Shown: positions 7,858 through 15,196 of the stretch, piece after piece
How positions within the stretch are numbered: position 1 is the first letter of the stretch
Layout of the letters: each line of letters starts with the position of its first letter
Assembly: GCF_002078175.1 (NCBI RefSeq)
Contig: NZ_MWFK01000001.1
Location: 5,022,001-5,086,000, forward strand
DNA length: 64,000 bases
From: Streptomyces sp. M41(2017)
GTDB lineage: Bacteria; Actinomycetota; Actinomycetes; Streptomycetales; Streptomycetaceae
Direction: 5' to 3'
Program-made: the position numbers and the translations under genes
The notes under the pieces: model-generated
Databases searched by the model: none
Seen by the model: the letters and a program-made list of their open reading frames with translations, nothing else
What the model was told of the DNA's origin: nothing

Positions 7858-8493
7858 ATGGCGACGGCAGCAGAGACCCACCCCGGGAAGCCCGCGCGCC
7901 GCAAGCGTCGGACCATGAGCCCCGACGACCGCCGCTCGGCGCTGATCAGGGGTGCTTCCGAGGTCTTCCGGGAGAAGGGCTTCGCGGCGGCCACGGTCGC
8001 CGAGCTGGCCGAGGCGGGCGAGGTGGCCAAGGGCACCTTCTACCTCTACTTCGACTCCAAGGACCACCTGCTCGGGGCGATGTGGGAGGAGTACGTCGAC
8101 GGCTTCCTGCGGGACACCCGCGCGATGCTCGACGAGGGCGGCGCCTGGTGGCCGAGCCTGGACCGGCTGATCCGCACGATGGTCGAGCACGCCGTCCACA
8201 ACGCCGACCTGCACCGCATCGTCTACCGCTCCGCCAACGCCAAGGCGCTGGAGCTCTGCCACGCCTCCAACCAGCGCGTCGTGGACCTGATGTGCGACTT
8301 CGTCGCCCGCGGCTCGTTGGTCGGAGCCTTCCGCGCCCGCGACACCGGCCTCGCCTGCCGCCTGGTCTTCCACGCCGCGGACGGCCTCCTCGACGACCTG
8401 ATCAGCCGCGACGAGCCCATCGACCTCGAAGAGGTGACCGCGTCGATCCTGGAACTGGCGCACCGAGGACTCGGCGACCCGGACCTCGACTGA
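7858..8493 (+). CDS. TetR family transcriptional regulator
   Basis: 211 residues. The N-terminal DNA-binding domain is standard: RRSALIRGASEVFREKGF followed by ATVAELAEAGEVAKGTFYLYF, with the recognition helix ending in the GTFYLYF box near residue 60. The C-terminal two thirds is helical and variable, as expected for ligand binding and dimerisation. It is divergent from the MFS gene and sits 67 bases after the palindromic operator. It probably represses itself and the exporter operon; the inducer is unknown. Confidence 0.93.
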   Translation: MATAAETHPGKPARRKRRTMSPDDRRSALIRGASEVFREKGFAAATVAELAEAGEVAKGTFYLYFDSKDHLLGAMWEEYVDGFLRDTRAMLDEGGAWWPSLDRLIRTMVEHAVHNADLHRIVYRSANAKALELCHASNQRVVDLMCDFVARGSLVGAFRARDTGLACRLVFHAADGLLDDLISRDEPIDLEEVTASILELAHRGLGDPDLD

Positions 8494-8519
8494 ACCAGGC
8501 GATCGTCCGGAACGAAACG

Positions 8520-8544
8520 GAGCGCGTCCCGCCGGGGCGCGCTC
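8520..8544 (+). terminator. Hairpin terminator after the TetR gene
   Basis: GAGCGCGTCCC (8520-8530) pairs with GGGGCGCGCTC (8534-8544) through 11 pairs, one of them G-T, around a 3-base loop, 27 bases after the TetR stop. Confidence 0.7.
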
Positions 8545-8686
8545 TCGCGCGTCTTCCACCACGCCGACGATCCAAGGGCGCCGTCCTGTGAGCGTCCTGA
8601 GGCGCCCGTCTCAGGCGAATGTCAGGCGCATGCGGAAGTGTCTGCGGTGCACCGGGAAACGGACGAGAGCCCGCCGACCGGAGCGA

Positions 8687-8773
8687 GGAGAGGTACCCGA
8701 AGCGGCCCAACGGGGTACCGAGGCGACTTGGTTCGGGTTTCGGCCCGCGCAGGTTCGAATCCTGCCCTCTCCG
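8687..8773 (+). tRNA. tRNA-Ser-like RNA with a 4-base loop in place of the anticodon loop
   Basis: The fold is a near-complete class II tRNA. The acceptor stem GGAGAGG (8687-8693) pairs with CCTCTCC (8766-8772), all 7 pairs perfect. The D stem is CCCG (8696-8699) with CGGG (8711-8714), with GG in its loop. The variable arm CGGG/CCCG spans 8734-8747. The T arm GCAGG-TTCGAAT-CCTGC (8749-8765) is perfect. The discriminator is G (8773) and CA follows; CCA is not fully encoded. The anticodon arm is abnormal: ACCGAG (8717-8722) pairs with CTTGGT (8727-8732) and leaves only the tetraloop GCGA (8723-8726), a GNRA loop, so no 7-base anticodon loop can form. The long variable arm and G73 are serine identity elements, and seryl-tRNA synthetase does not read the anticodon, so the RNA could still be serylated. 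A hairpin terminator follows 15 bases later. Confidence 0.8.
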
Positions 8774-8788
8774 CAGCGTGTTCCCGAG

Positions 8789-8815
8789 CGGCGCCGCCGG
8801 ACTCCGGCGGCGCCG
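8789..8815 (+). terminator. Hairpin terminator after the tRNA-like gene
   Basis: CGGCGCCGCCGG (8789-8800) pairs perfectly with CCGGCGGCGCCG (8804-8815) around a 3-base loop. It begins 15 bases after the tRNA-like 3' end, so the RNA appears to have its own transcription unit. Confidence 0.75.
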
Positions 8816-8851
8816 CCGTGCTGTCCACCCCGGCTTGGAGTGCCCGTCGTC

Positions 8852-9793
8852 ATGAGCGCCCCGTTCGCATCGGTCCTGGTGATCGCCAACCCCGCCTCGG
8901 GAACGTACCTGCCCGAGACCGCCGAGACGGTACGCCGCCGGTTCGCCGACGCCGGCCGGGCCGTCACCCTCGTGGTCACCGAACAGGCGGGTCACGCACG
9001 CAAGTCGGCCGCCGAGGCGCTGGCTCACGACGGACCCGGGATCGTGGTCGCACTGGGCGGCGACGGAACGGCGCACGACGTGGCCGCGGGCCTGGCGGGC
9101 GCCGACACCTCCGCGTCCCCCCACGCGGCACGGACTCCCGCCCTGCTGACGCTGCCCACCGGCACCGGCAACTCCTTCTACCGGGAGATCTGGGCCGACC
9201 GGCCCTGGCGTGACGCCCTCGAACTCGCCGTGACGGCACCGCACTTCCGTGCGATCGACCTGGCGCGCGTCGCGGAGAACGGGGCGTCGGCCCTGCTCGG
9301 CGCCTCCACCGGCGTCGTCGCCCAGTCCCTCATCACGGCCCGCGACATCACCGACGCCGGCCGCGAACGGTACGAGAAGGCGGTCGCCACCTCCCTGCGT
9401 ACGTTCACCCCGTACCCGGGCCGGGTCCTGGTCGACGGCGAGGTGGTGCAGGAGGGCCCGACCGTCTTCGCGAACGTCGGCGGCGGCCGGCACCGCGGCG
9501 GCCGCTTCGAACTGCTCCCGCACTCCGTCCTGGACGACGGCCTCCTCGACGTATGCGTCGTCGGCACCGCCCTCCCGTTGCGGGAACTCCCGGCACTCTC
9601 CCGCGACGGCGGCCACGTCGGCCGTGAGGGAGTGGTCTACGCCCGCGGCCGCTCCGTCGTCGTGGAACGCACGGACGGACATCCTCTCGTCTTCGAGTAC
9701 GACGGCGACGTACTGGACACACCGGGCGAGCGCTTCACCCTGGACGTGATGCCGGGGGCGCTGCGCGTCGTGGCGCCTTTGCCGGGGCGGTAG
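8852..9793 (+). CDS. Diacylglycerol kinase catalytic-domain (YegS/LCB5-like) protein
   Basis: 313 residues from the ATG at 8852 (GGAG 11 bases upstream; an in-frame GTG at 8840 is possible). It has the lipid-kinase fold: IANPASG near residue 11, the nucleotide motif VALGGDGTAHDV near residue 67, and LPTGTGNSF near residue 103, where most relatives have a Gly-Thr-x-Asn-Asp motif. Such enzymes phosphorylate diacylglycerol, sphingoid bases or similar lipids with ATP. No membrane segment is evident. It follows the tRNA-like gene but a terminator separates them. The exact substrate cannot be assigned. Confidence 0.85.
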   Translation: MSAPFASVLVIANPASGTYLPETAETVRRRFADAGRAVTLVVTEQAGHARKSAAEALAHDGPGIVVALGGDGTAHDVAAGLAGADTSASPHAARTPALLTLPTGTGNSFYREIWADRPWRDALELAVTAPHFRAIDLARVAENGASALLGASTGVVAQSLITARDITDAGRERYEKAVATSLRTFTPYPGRVLVDGEVVQEGPTVFANVGGGRHRGGRFELLPHSVLDDGLLDVCVVGTALPLRELPALSRDGGHVGREGVVYARGRSVVVERTDGHPLVFEYDGDVLDTPGERFTLDVMPGALRVVAPLPGR

Positions 9794-9944
9794 TCGAGGG
9801 CTCAGCCCCGGCGCGCGAGGACGCGTGGTGGTTCCTGAAGTGAGTCACCCTGCACGAGAATCAACACGACTGTCTCCCGGGTGAGGAGACGGCCCGTTCG
9901 CTGCTCCTCGTGGCCCGGGCACCCACCGCATCGAGGATGAACCT

Positions 9945-10520
9945 TTGACCCCGTACTCCCTGGCGTTCTACGTGGACGTCGTCACCACGGCCGGCGTGCT
10001 CGGCGTCGGGCCGGCGGACTCGCCCGAGCGCGTCACCGAGGTCCTGGGGCCGGACTTCGCCGAGAACATCTCCGGCAACCTCTCCATGTGGCGTGACTAC
10101 GGCCTCGCCGAGTTCTTCTGGGGCCGCGCGTCCTCGGCCCTTCCCTGGTCGGGCAGCCACTTCTCCCTCCAGGTGCACAGGCTCGCGTATCGCGCCCCGG
10201 AGGTCGTGAACGAGGCGATCCGTGCCCGGTACGGGCGGTTCACTCCCCGGCTGCGGTTCGAGAAGCTGCGCCGTCTGCTGGAGCACCGCGGCGTTCCACT
10301 GCTCGAAGTCCCCGAACTTCCCGCGAACTCGCCGTACTTCCGCACCTATTGGCAGCCGTCCTCCCGGGTCGCGGTCTCGGTCATAGGGGTCTGCGGCGAG
10401 TACAGCACGCCACGCAACCTGCGGGTCGGGGACGTGTACAAGATCCAGTCCTCGGTCTCGGCCGACGAGGTCGAGTGGAGGAGAGCGCGCGCCGGCGCGG
10501 ACCGGCGCCGGCCCGGGTGA
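9945..10520 (+). CDS. Conserved-looking hypothetical protein, TTG start
   Basis: I do not recognise this 191-residue protein. The TTG at 9945 was chosen because GAGGA lies 7 bases upstream; the nearby ATG at 9937 is out of frame. The sequence is soluble and mixed in character, with many aromatic residues (FFWGRASSALPW, YFRTYWQPSS) and no signal peptide, membrane helix or Cys cluster. The last 15 residues are Arg-rich and probably disordered. It stands alone between the lipid-kinase-like gene and panD on the same strand. Codon bias is typical of its neighbours, which supports a real gene. Confidence 0.7.
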   Translation: MTPYSLAFYVDVVTTAGVLGVGPADSPERVTEVLGPDFAENISGNLSMWRDYGLAEFFWGRASSALPWSGSHFSLQVHRLAYRAPEVVNEAIRARYGRFTPRLRFEKLRRLLEHRGVPLLEVPELPANSPYFRTYWQPSSRVAVSVIGVCGEYSTPRNLRVGDVYKIQSSVSADEVEWRRARAGADRRRPG

Positions 10521-10623
10521 GCCGCACCGGATCACGTGGTCGGCTCGCGCACGGAAGCGGTCCGGATCCCTGCCCGGTGACGGGGGAGACCATGGTCGGT
10601 CGCCAGGCCCCGCTCGACGTCGT

Positions 10624-10643
10624 AGGAGTTCCCCGGAACTCCT
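10624..10643. promoter_or_regulatory. 20-bp palindrome upstream of panD
   Basis: AGGAGTTCCCCGGAACTCCT has perfect 9-base arms around a 2-base centre. It ends 84 bases before the panD start, just upstream of a possible -10 element (TAGAGT, 10665-10670). An operator is more likely than a terminator because no gene ends nearby. Confidence 0.5.
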
Positions 10644-10727
10644 CGGGTCGAAGGCGTGCCGATGTAGAGTGTCGGCAGCCCTTGACCTGCAGAAAGCAGG
10701 CAGGGAGCCGTCCTTCAGGAGTCCGAC

Positions 10728-11147
10728 ATGCTGCGCACCATGTTCAAATCCAAGATCCACCGCGCCACCGTCACCCAGGCCGACCTGCACTACGTCGGCT
10801 CCGTGACCATCGACGCCGATCTGCTCGACGCCGCCGATCTGCTGCCCGGTGAGCTGGTCCACATCGTCGACATCACCAACGGCGCCCGACTGGAGACGTA
10901 CGTCATCGAGGGGGAGCGCGGGTCCGGGGTCATCGGGATCAACGGCGCCGCCGCCCATCTCGTGCAGCCCGGTGATCTGGTGATCATCATCAGTTACGCT
11001 CAGGTCGATGACGCCGAGGCGCGGGCGCTGCGGCCGCGGGTCGTGCATGTGGACCGCGACAACCGGATCGTCTCCCTCGGTGCCGATCCGTCCGAGCCGG
11101 TCCCGGGCTCGGACCAGCGGCGCAGCCCCCAGGCCGTCACCGTCTGA
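10728..11147 (+). CDS. panD: Aspartate 1-decarboxylase proenzyme
   Basis: Converts L-aspartate to beta-alanine for pantothenate and coenzyme A. The 139-residue proenzyme carries the self-cleavage site Gly24-Ser25 in HYVGSVTID; cleavage makes the N-terminal pyruvoyl group. Other family marks are MFKSKIHRATVTQADL at the start, NGARLETYVI and GINGAAAHLV. A Pro/Arg-rich tail of about 20 residues follows the usual core. The ATG has a CAGGAG ribosome site. A short hairpin (CCTGC/GCAGG, near 10686-10700) lies in the leader. The acetyltransferase gene follows after 64 bases. Confidence 0.97.
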   Translation: MLRTMFKSKIHRATVTQADLHYVGSVTIDADLLDAADLLPGELVHIVDITNGARLETYVIEGERGSGVIGINGAAAHLVQPGDLVIIISYAQVDDAEARALRPRVVHVDRDNRIVSLGADPSEPVPGSDQRRSPQAVTV

Positions 11148-11211
11148 ACCACGGCGTCCGTGCCACGCGGCGGCGCCGCGGCACCTGGAACCGAGGACCC
11201 GAGGAGTGGCC

Positions 11212-11556
11212 GTGAGTGACATCGAGATCCGTGACGACCGGCCGGCCGGTCGGCTTGAGGCGTTCGCCGGCGACGAGGTGGTCGGGCACATCGAGTACTT
11301 CGTCCTGGAGGAGCCCGCCCGCGCCCTCGTCCCCGTCCACACCATCGTGGAACCCGAGCACGAGGGTCACGGCATCGCGGGCTCCCTCGCCCGTGAGCTG
11401 TACGGCATCGCCGCGCGCGAGGGCATCGTCGTCGCGCCGCTCTGCCCGTACGTCGTGAAGTGGGCGGAGCGTCACCCCGAGGAGGCTCCCGCGGCCGACC
11501 CCGCGCTGCGGCGTGCCGCACTGGAGTGGCTCAAGGCGCACCCCGGGCGCTTCTGA
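11212..11556 (+). CDS. GNAT-type N-acetyltransferase, YjdJ-like
   Basis: A short, 114-residue GNAT domain of the YjdJ type. After two beta strands (RLEAFAGDEVVGHIEYFVL) comes the acetyl-CoA loop EPEHEGHGIAGSLARELYG, in which GHGIAG is the Q/RxxGxG/A equivalent, then LCPYVVKWAERHPE. The GTG at 11212 has GAGGAG 5 bases upstream; a GTG six bases earlier would overlap that site. The stop overlaps the next gene's ATG (TGATG at 11554-11558), so the two are coupled. The acceptor substrate is unknown. Confidence 0.88.
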   Translation: MSDIEIRDDRPAGRLEAFAGDEVVGHIEYFVLEEPARALVPVHTIVEPEHEGHGIAGSLARELYGIAAREGIVVAPLCPYVVKWAERHPEEAPAADPALRRAALEWLKAHPGRF

Positions 11557-12308
11557 TGGCCGGGGCACCGTCCCCGGCGGCGCCCCGAGCACCTCTTCCC
11601 GCGTCGCCCGGACCGCTCGCGCTGCTGCACACCTCACCGGCCCACATCCCCGTCTTCGACGCCCTGCGCGACGAGGACCACCCGGGCCTGGACCTGCGGC
11701 ACTTCGTCGCCGAGGACCTGCTGGCGCGCGCCCGGCGCGAGGGCCCCGACGCGGTCGCCGACGACGTCCGGGCCCTGCTCGGCCAAGCCGTCGCCGACGG
11801 TGCCCGGGCCGTGCTCTGCACCTGTTCGACCATCGGCGCCGTGGCCGAACGGACCGACGCCGGGGTGCCCGTGCTGCGCGTGGACCGGCCCATGGCCGCC
11901 GCGGCGGTCGCCGCCGGCCCGCGGGTCGTCGTCCTCGCGACGGTGGCCAGCACGCTGGAGCCGACGGTCGCCCTCGTCGAGGAGGAGGCCCGTCGCGCCG
12001 GACATCGCGTCGAGGTCCGTACGGTGCTCGTCGACGGCGCCTGGGCCCTGTTCGAAGCGGGCGACACGGACGGCTGCGCCCGCGCGGTGGCCGAGGCCGC
12101 CGACGCGGTCACCGGCGCCGACGCGATCGTCCTCGCCCAGGCGTCCATGACACCGGCACAGACCTTGACCGCCACCGCGATCCCGGTCCTGTCGAGTCCC
12201 CGCCCGGGCCTGGCGGCCGCGGCCTCCGCAGCCGCGTGCCGGCCACGGCCCGGCTGGACCGGCACCGGCGACCCCGGCTCGCCCCGGGACTCTCGCCCCC
12301 TGCGCTGA
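11556..12308 (+). CDS. Asp/Glu/hydantoin racemase-superfamily protein
   Basis: 250 residues with a hydrophobic opening (GPLALLHTSPAHIPVF) and the first active-site Cys region VLCTCSTIGAVAE near residue 90. In true Asp/Glu racemases a second catalytic Cys lies in the other half; here the matching segment reads IVLAQASMTPAQ with Ala instead. It may therefore be a lyase or isomerase relative rather than a racemase. It is coupled to the acetyltransferase gene. The last 30 residues are Pro/Arg-rich and unlike the fold. Substrate unknown. Confidence 0.75.
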   Translation: MAGAPSPAAPRAPLPASPGPLALLHTSPAHIPVFDALRDEDHPGLDLRHFVAEDLLARARREGPDAVADDVRALLGQAVADGARAVLCTCSTIGAVAERTDAGVPVLRVDRPMAAAAVAAGPRVVVLATVASTLEPTVALVEEEARRAGHRVEVRTVLVDGAWALFEAGDTDGCARAVAEAADAVTGADAIVLAQASMTPAQTLTATAIPVLSSPRPGLAAAASAAACRPRPGWTGTGDPGSPRDSRPLR

Positions 12309-12743
12309 GCGACCGGCACCGCCGGGCACCCTGATGCCCGTAACCAGCGCCGGAGTGCCGCTCACCCGGCGGTGGCCCTGTGCGACGGCCCGGGCCACCG
12401 CGCACGGACACGGCGCACGGACACGGCGCACGGACACGGCGCACGGACACCGCGACCTCCGCGCCCTCGTCGACCTGGTTCGAGTGTCCACCAGCCGAGG
12501 CCTCTGAACCGCCCTCCGACCTTCAGCCCCCGCCGGGCCTCCAGCCACCCCACCGCACAGCCGCCCCGCCGGGCCTACAGCCGCCACCGCCCAGCCGCAT
12601 CCCCACCCGTCATCCCCGCTCCCCGCAGCCCCCATTGCCCCACCTGGCCCGCATCCCTCGCGCGACGGGGTGAGTGCATGGTCGGCTGCTGGGTACGCGG
12701 GGAACAGTCCAGGGCCGACGTACCGAATGGCTGGAGGACCGCC
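12309..12743. other. 435-base intergenic stretch without a supported gene
   Basis: The stretch holds the 13-base tandem repeat at 12401-12452 and then C-rich, proline-codon-like sequence. Open frames on both strands lack ribosome sites and normal codon bias. The promoter of the proline-rich protein gene should lie in its right part, but I see no clear -35/-10 pair. Confidence 0.6.
12401..12452. repeat. 13-bp tandem repeat, four copies
   Basis: The unit CGCACGGACACGG is repeated perfectly three times from 12401, and a fourth copy has one mismatch (CGCACGGACACCG). It lies between the racemase-like gene and the proline-rich protein gene. Confidence 0.9.
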
Positions 12744-13016
12744 ATGACACAGCCGTATCCCGACCCCGTACCGCCGGGGCCCACTCCCGGGCCGAGCCCC
12801 GAGCCGCCGGGACCTTCACCCTTCCCGGACCCGGTGCCGAACCCCGGTGGCCCCGATCCCTCGCCCGGGCCCCCGAGGCCCGACCCGACCCCCGGGCCGG
12901 GCGGCCCCGAGCCCGTACCCGGGCCGGAGCCCGTCCCCTCACCGTCCCCGGTGCCCAAGCCGCCGGGCCCGGACCCCGTGCCGGAGCCGCAACCGCAGCC
13001 CGGGCCGTTGTCCTGA
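12744..13016 (+). CDS. Proline-rich small protein
   Basis: A 90-residue protein made almost entirely of Pro, Gly, Asp, Glu and Ser in patterns such as PDPVPPGPTPGPSPEP and PEPVPGPEP. It has very few hydrophobic residues and no signal peptide. The ATG at 12744 has GGAGGA 5 bases upstream, which makes translation credible. The net charge is strongly negative, so it should be an extended, disordered, acidic chain. No partner or function can be read from the sequence. It faces gnd across a hairpin. Confidence 0.65.
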   Translation: MTQPYPDPVPPGPTPGPSPEPPGPSPFPDPVPNPGGPDPSPGPPRPDPTPGPGGPEPVPGPEPVPSPSPVPKPPGPDPVPEPQPQPGPLS

Positions 13017-13082
13017 GGGACGTCCGGCCCGCCGGGTGCGGGCCGCGTCCCAGGGGGCGCCGACCCCGCAGCACGTCCGAAC

Positions 13083-13111
13083 CCGCCACAACCCCCGTCG
13101 GGGTGTGGCGG
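13083..13111. terminator. Hairpin between the proline-rich gene and gnd
   Basis: CCGCCACAACCCC (13083-13095) pairs with GGGGTGTGGCGG (13100-13111) with one bulged A and a 4-base loop, between two converging genes. Confidence 0.7.
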
Positions 13112-13154
13112 CTTCGGCCGTTCCGGAACGTCCCTGCCGTCCGCTCGGGTGCGG

Positions 13155-14594
13155 CTACGCGTCGACCTCCGACCGGTCCCCGCCCCACAGCGTGTGGAAC
13201 GAGCCCTCGCGGTCCGTCCTGCGGTACGTGTGCGCTCCGAAGAAGTCGCGCTGCCCCTGTGTGAGGGCCGCGGGCAGGCGTTCGGCGCGCAGGGCGTCGT
13301 AGTAGGCGAGGGCCGCGGAGAAGCCGGGCGTGGGGACGCCCTGGCGGGTCGCCGCGACGACCACCTCGCGCCAGTCGTCCTGAGCCGCGGCGATCTCCTG
13401 GGCGAACGTGTCGTCCGACAGCAGGCTCGGAAGGTCGGGGCGGGCGTCGTAGGCGGCGCGGATACGGTCGAGGAAGGCCGCCCGGATGATGCAGCCGCCG
13501 CGCCAGATGGACGCCACGGCACCGAGGTCGATGTCCCAGTCGTACTCGTCGCTGCCCGCGGTGATCTCGTGGAAGCCCTGCGTGTACGAGACGATCTTCG
13601 ACGCGTACAGCGCCTGCTCCACCCGGTCCGCGAAGGCCGCCGCCTCCGCCTCGCCGAGCTGCTGGGCCGTCGGGCCCGCGAGGCCGCGCGAGGCCTCACG
13701 CAGGTCGGCGTGCCCGGACAGGGAGCGGGCGAAGACCGCCTCGGCGATGCCCGAGACCGGCACCCCCAGATCCAGCGCGATCTGCACGGTCCAGCGTCCG
13801 GTGCCCTTCTGCTCGGCCCGGTCCTGGACCACGTCGACGAACGGCTTGCCCGTCGCCGCGTCCACGTGCGAGAGCACCTCCGCGGTGATCTCGATCAGGT
13901 AGGAGTCGAGGCGGCCGGTGTTCCAGGTGCGGAAGATGTCGGCGATCTGCGCGGGGGAGTAGCCGGCGACGTCACGGAGCAGCTGGTAGGCCTCGCCGAT
14001 GAGCTGCATGTCGGCGTACTCGATGCCGTTGTGGACCATCTTCACGAAGTGTCCGGCGCCGTCGGGGCCCAGGTGCGTGACGCACGGGGAACCGTCGTCG
14101 GCCTTGGCGGAGATCTTCTCCAGCATCGGGCCGAGCGAGGCGTACGACTCGGTCGAGCCGCCCGGCATGATGCTCGGCCCGTGCAGCGCGCCCTCCTCGC
14201 CGCCGGAGACGCCCGTGCCCACGAAGTGGATGCCCTGCTCGCGCAGCGCGTGTTCACGGCGACGGGTGTCCGCGAAGTGGGCGTTGCCACCGTCGATGAT
14301 CATGTCGCCGGGCTCCAGCAGCGGCGCGAACTCCTGGATCACCGCGTCCGTCGGGTCGCCCGCCTTCACCATGATCACCAGGCGTCGGGGCCGCTCCAGC
14401 GCCTCCACGAACTCCTTCGCCGTCTCGGCCGGGACGAACGTGCCCTCGTCGCCGAACTCCTCCACCAACGCGTTCGTCTTGGCGGCGGTGCGGTTGTGCA
14501 CGGCGACGGTGTAGCCGTTGCGCGCGAAGTTGCGGGCGAGGTTGCGCCCCATGACCGCGAGACCCGTGACGCCGATCTGGGCTGAAGTGCTCAT
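13155..14594 (-). CDS. gnd: 6-phosphogluconate dehydrogenase, decarboxylating
   Basis: Oxidises and decarboxylates 6-phosphogluconate to ribulose 5-phosphate in the pentose phosphate pathway. The 479 residues are typical of the long (E. coli-type) enzyme. Visible marks are the NADP fold start IGVTGLAVMGRNLARN, HNRT after the second strand, VSGGEEGALHGPSIMPGG (substrate loop), and KMVHNGIEYADMQ with the catalytic Lys and the Asn that binds substrate. The ATG has TTAGGAG 9 bases upstream. It is transcribed alone towards a shared hairpin. Confidence 0.97.
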   Translation of the reverse strand: MSTSAQIGVTGLAVMGRNLARNFARNGYTVAVHNRTAAKTNALVEEFGDEGTFVPAETAKEFVEALERPRRLVIMVKAGDPTDAVIQEFAPLLEPGDMIIDGGNAHFADTRRREHALREQGIHFVGTGVSGGEEGALHGPSIMPGGSTESYASLGPMLEKISAKADDGSPCVTHLGPDGAGHFVKMVHNGIEYADMQLIGEAYQLLRDVAGYSPAQIADIFRTWNTGRLDSYLIEITAEVLSHVDAATGKPFVDVVQDRAEQKGTGRWTVQIALDLGVPVSGIAEAVFARSLSGHADLREASRGLAGPTAQQLGEAEAAAFADRVEQALYASKIVSYTQGFHEITAGSDEYDWDIDLGAVASIWRGGCIIRAAFLDRIRAAYDARPDLPSLLSDDTFAQEIAAAQDDWREVVVAATRQGVPTPGFSAALAYYDALRAERLPAALTQGQRDFFGAHTYRRTDREGSFHTLWGGDRSEVDA

Positions 14595-15196
14595 ACGGTT
14601 TGGCTCCTAAGAATTCCGCTGGGTGGGCCGGGAGGAAGGGTAGGAAGCAGGGGAAGCGACCGGTACGGGTAGCGGTGGGGCCAGTCCCGACAGGGCCCCG
14701 TGTCGTACCGGTATCGGTGGGTCCCGTGTCGGCAGGTCCCCGTGTCGGTCGTGTGCGTCCTCGCCGTCCGTCCCGCTCTTCAGTAGTGCCCCCAGAGCCA
14801 TCCTGACGCGTCGGCGGAGTCCACGCAGAGGCACGCGGAAGAACCGGGTGCTTCCGTGAGGGCGGGTTTCGGCCAGGGCCGCGGTCCTCGACCGCCCGTC
14901 GCACGGGACGCGCACGCACCGGAACGCCTCCCCCGGATCGCGGATCCCATGCCCGGGACCCCGTCCCCGGCCCCTCGTCCGACCGGGGCATCCGATCCCC
15001 ACCGGCCACGGACGGCCAGGAGACCCCGCCCCGACCGGAGCCGGGACGGTCACCGAGCGTGCCGGGCGGGGACGGGCGACCGGTGCCCTCCCGGCCCGTC
15101 AACCACCGTTCGGGAGCGACCGATTGCCGTCTTGTCCTGTCCTGTTCCCCACGCTTACTTTTGCCGCTCCTGACGCATGTCTAGGGGGGCTCCCTC
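14595..15196. other. 602-base divergent intergenic region
   Basis: Region between gnd and the Rpf-type gene. It should contain both promoters and part of a long leader for the rpf gene. Bases 14660-14760 carry imperfect repeats built on TGTCGGT/GTCCCGTGTCGG, and 14935-15060 is rich in short inverted repeats. I found no credible gene: the open frames lack ribosome sites. I looked for the ydaO (c-di-AMP) riboswitch known before rpfA of streptomycetes and could not see its conserved core. Confidence 0.6.

Noticed and set aside
8687..8773. A normal tRNA-Ser gene
   Set aside because: Every arm but the anticodon arm fits; no pairing gives a 5-bp stem with a 7-base loop, so it is reported as tRNA-like only.
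12401..12452. CRISPR-like repeats
   Set aside because: The units are 13 bases, directly adjacent without spacers, and no cas gene is in the window.
14595..15196. ydaO/c-di-AMP riboswitch before the Rpf-type gene
   Set aside because: This element is known upstream of rpfA in streptomycetes, but I could not find its conserved core here.
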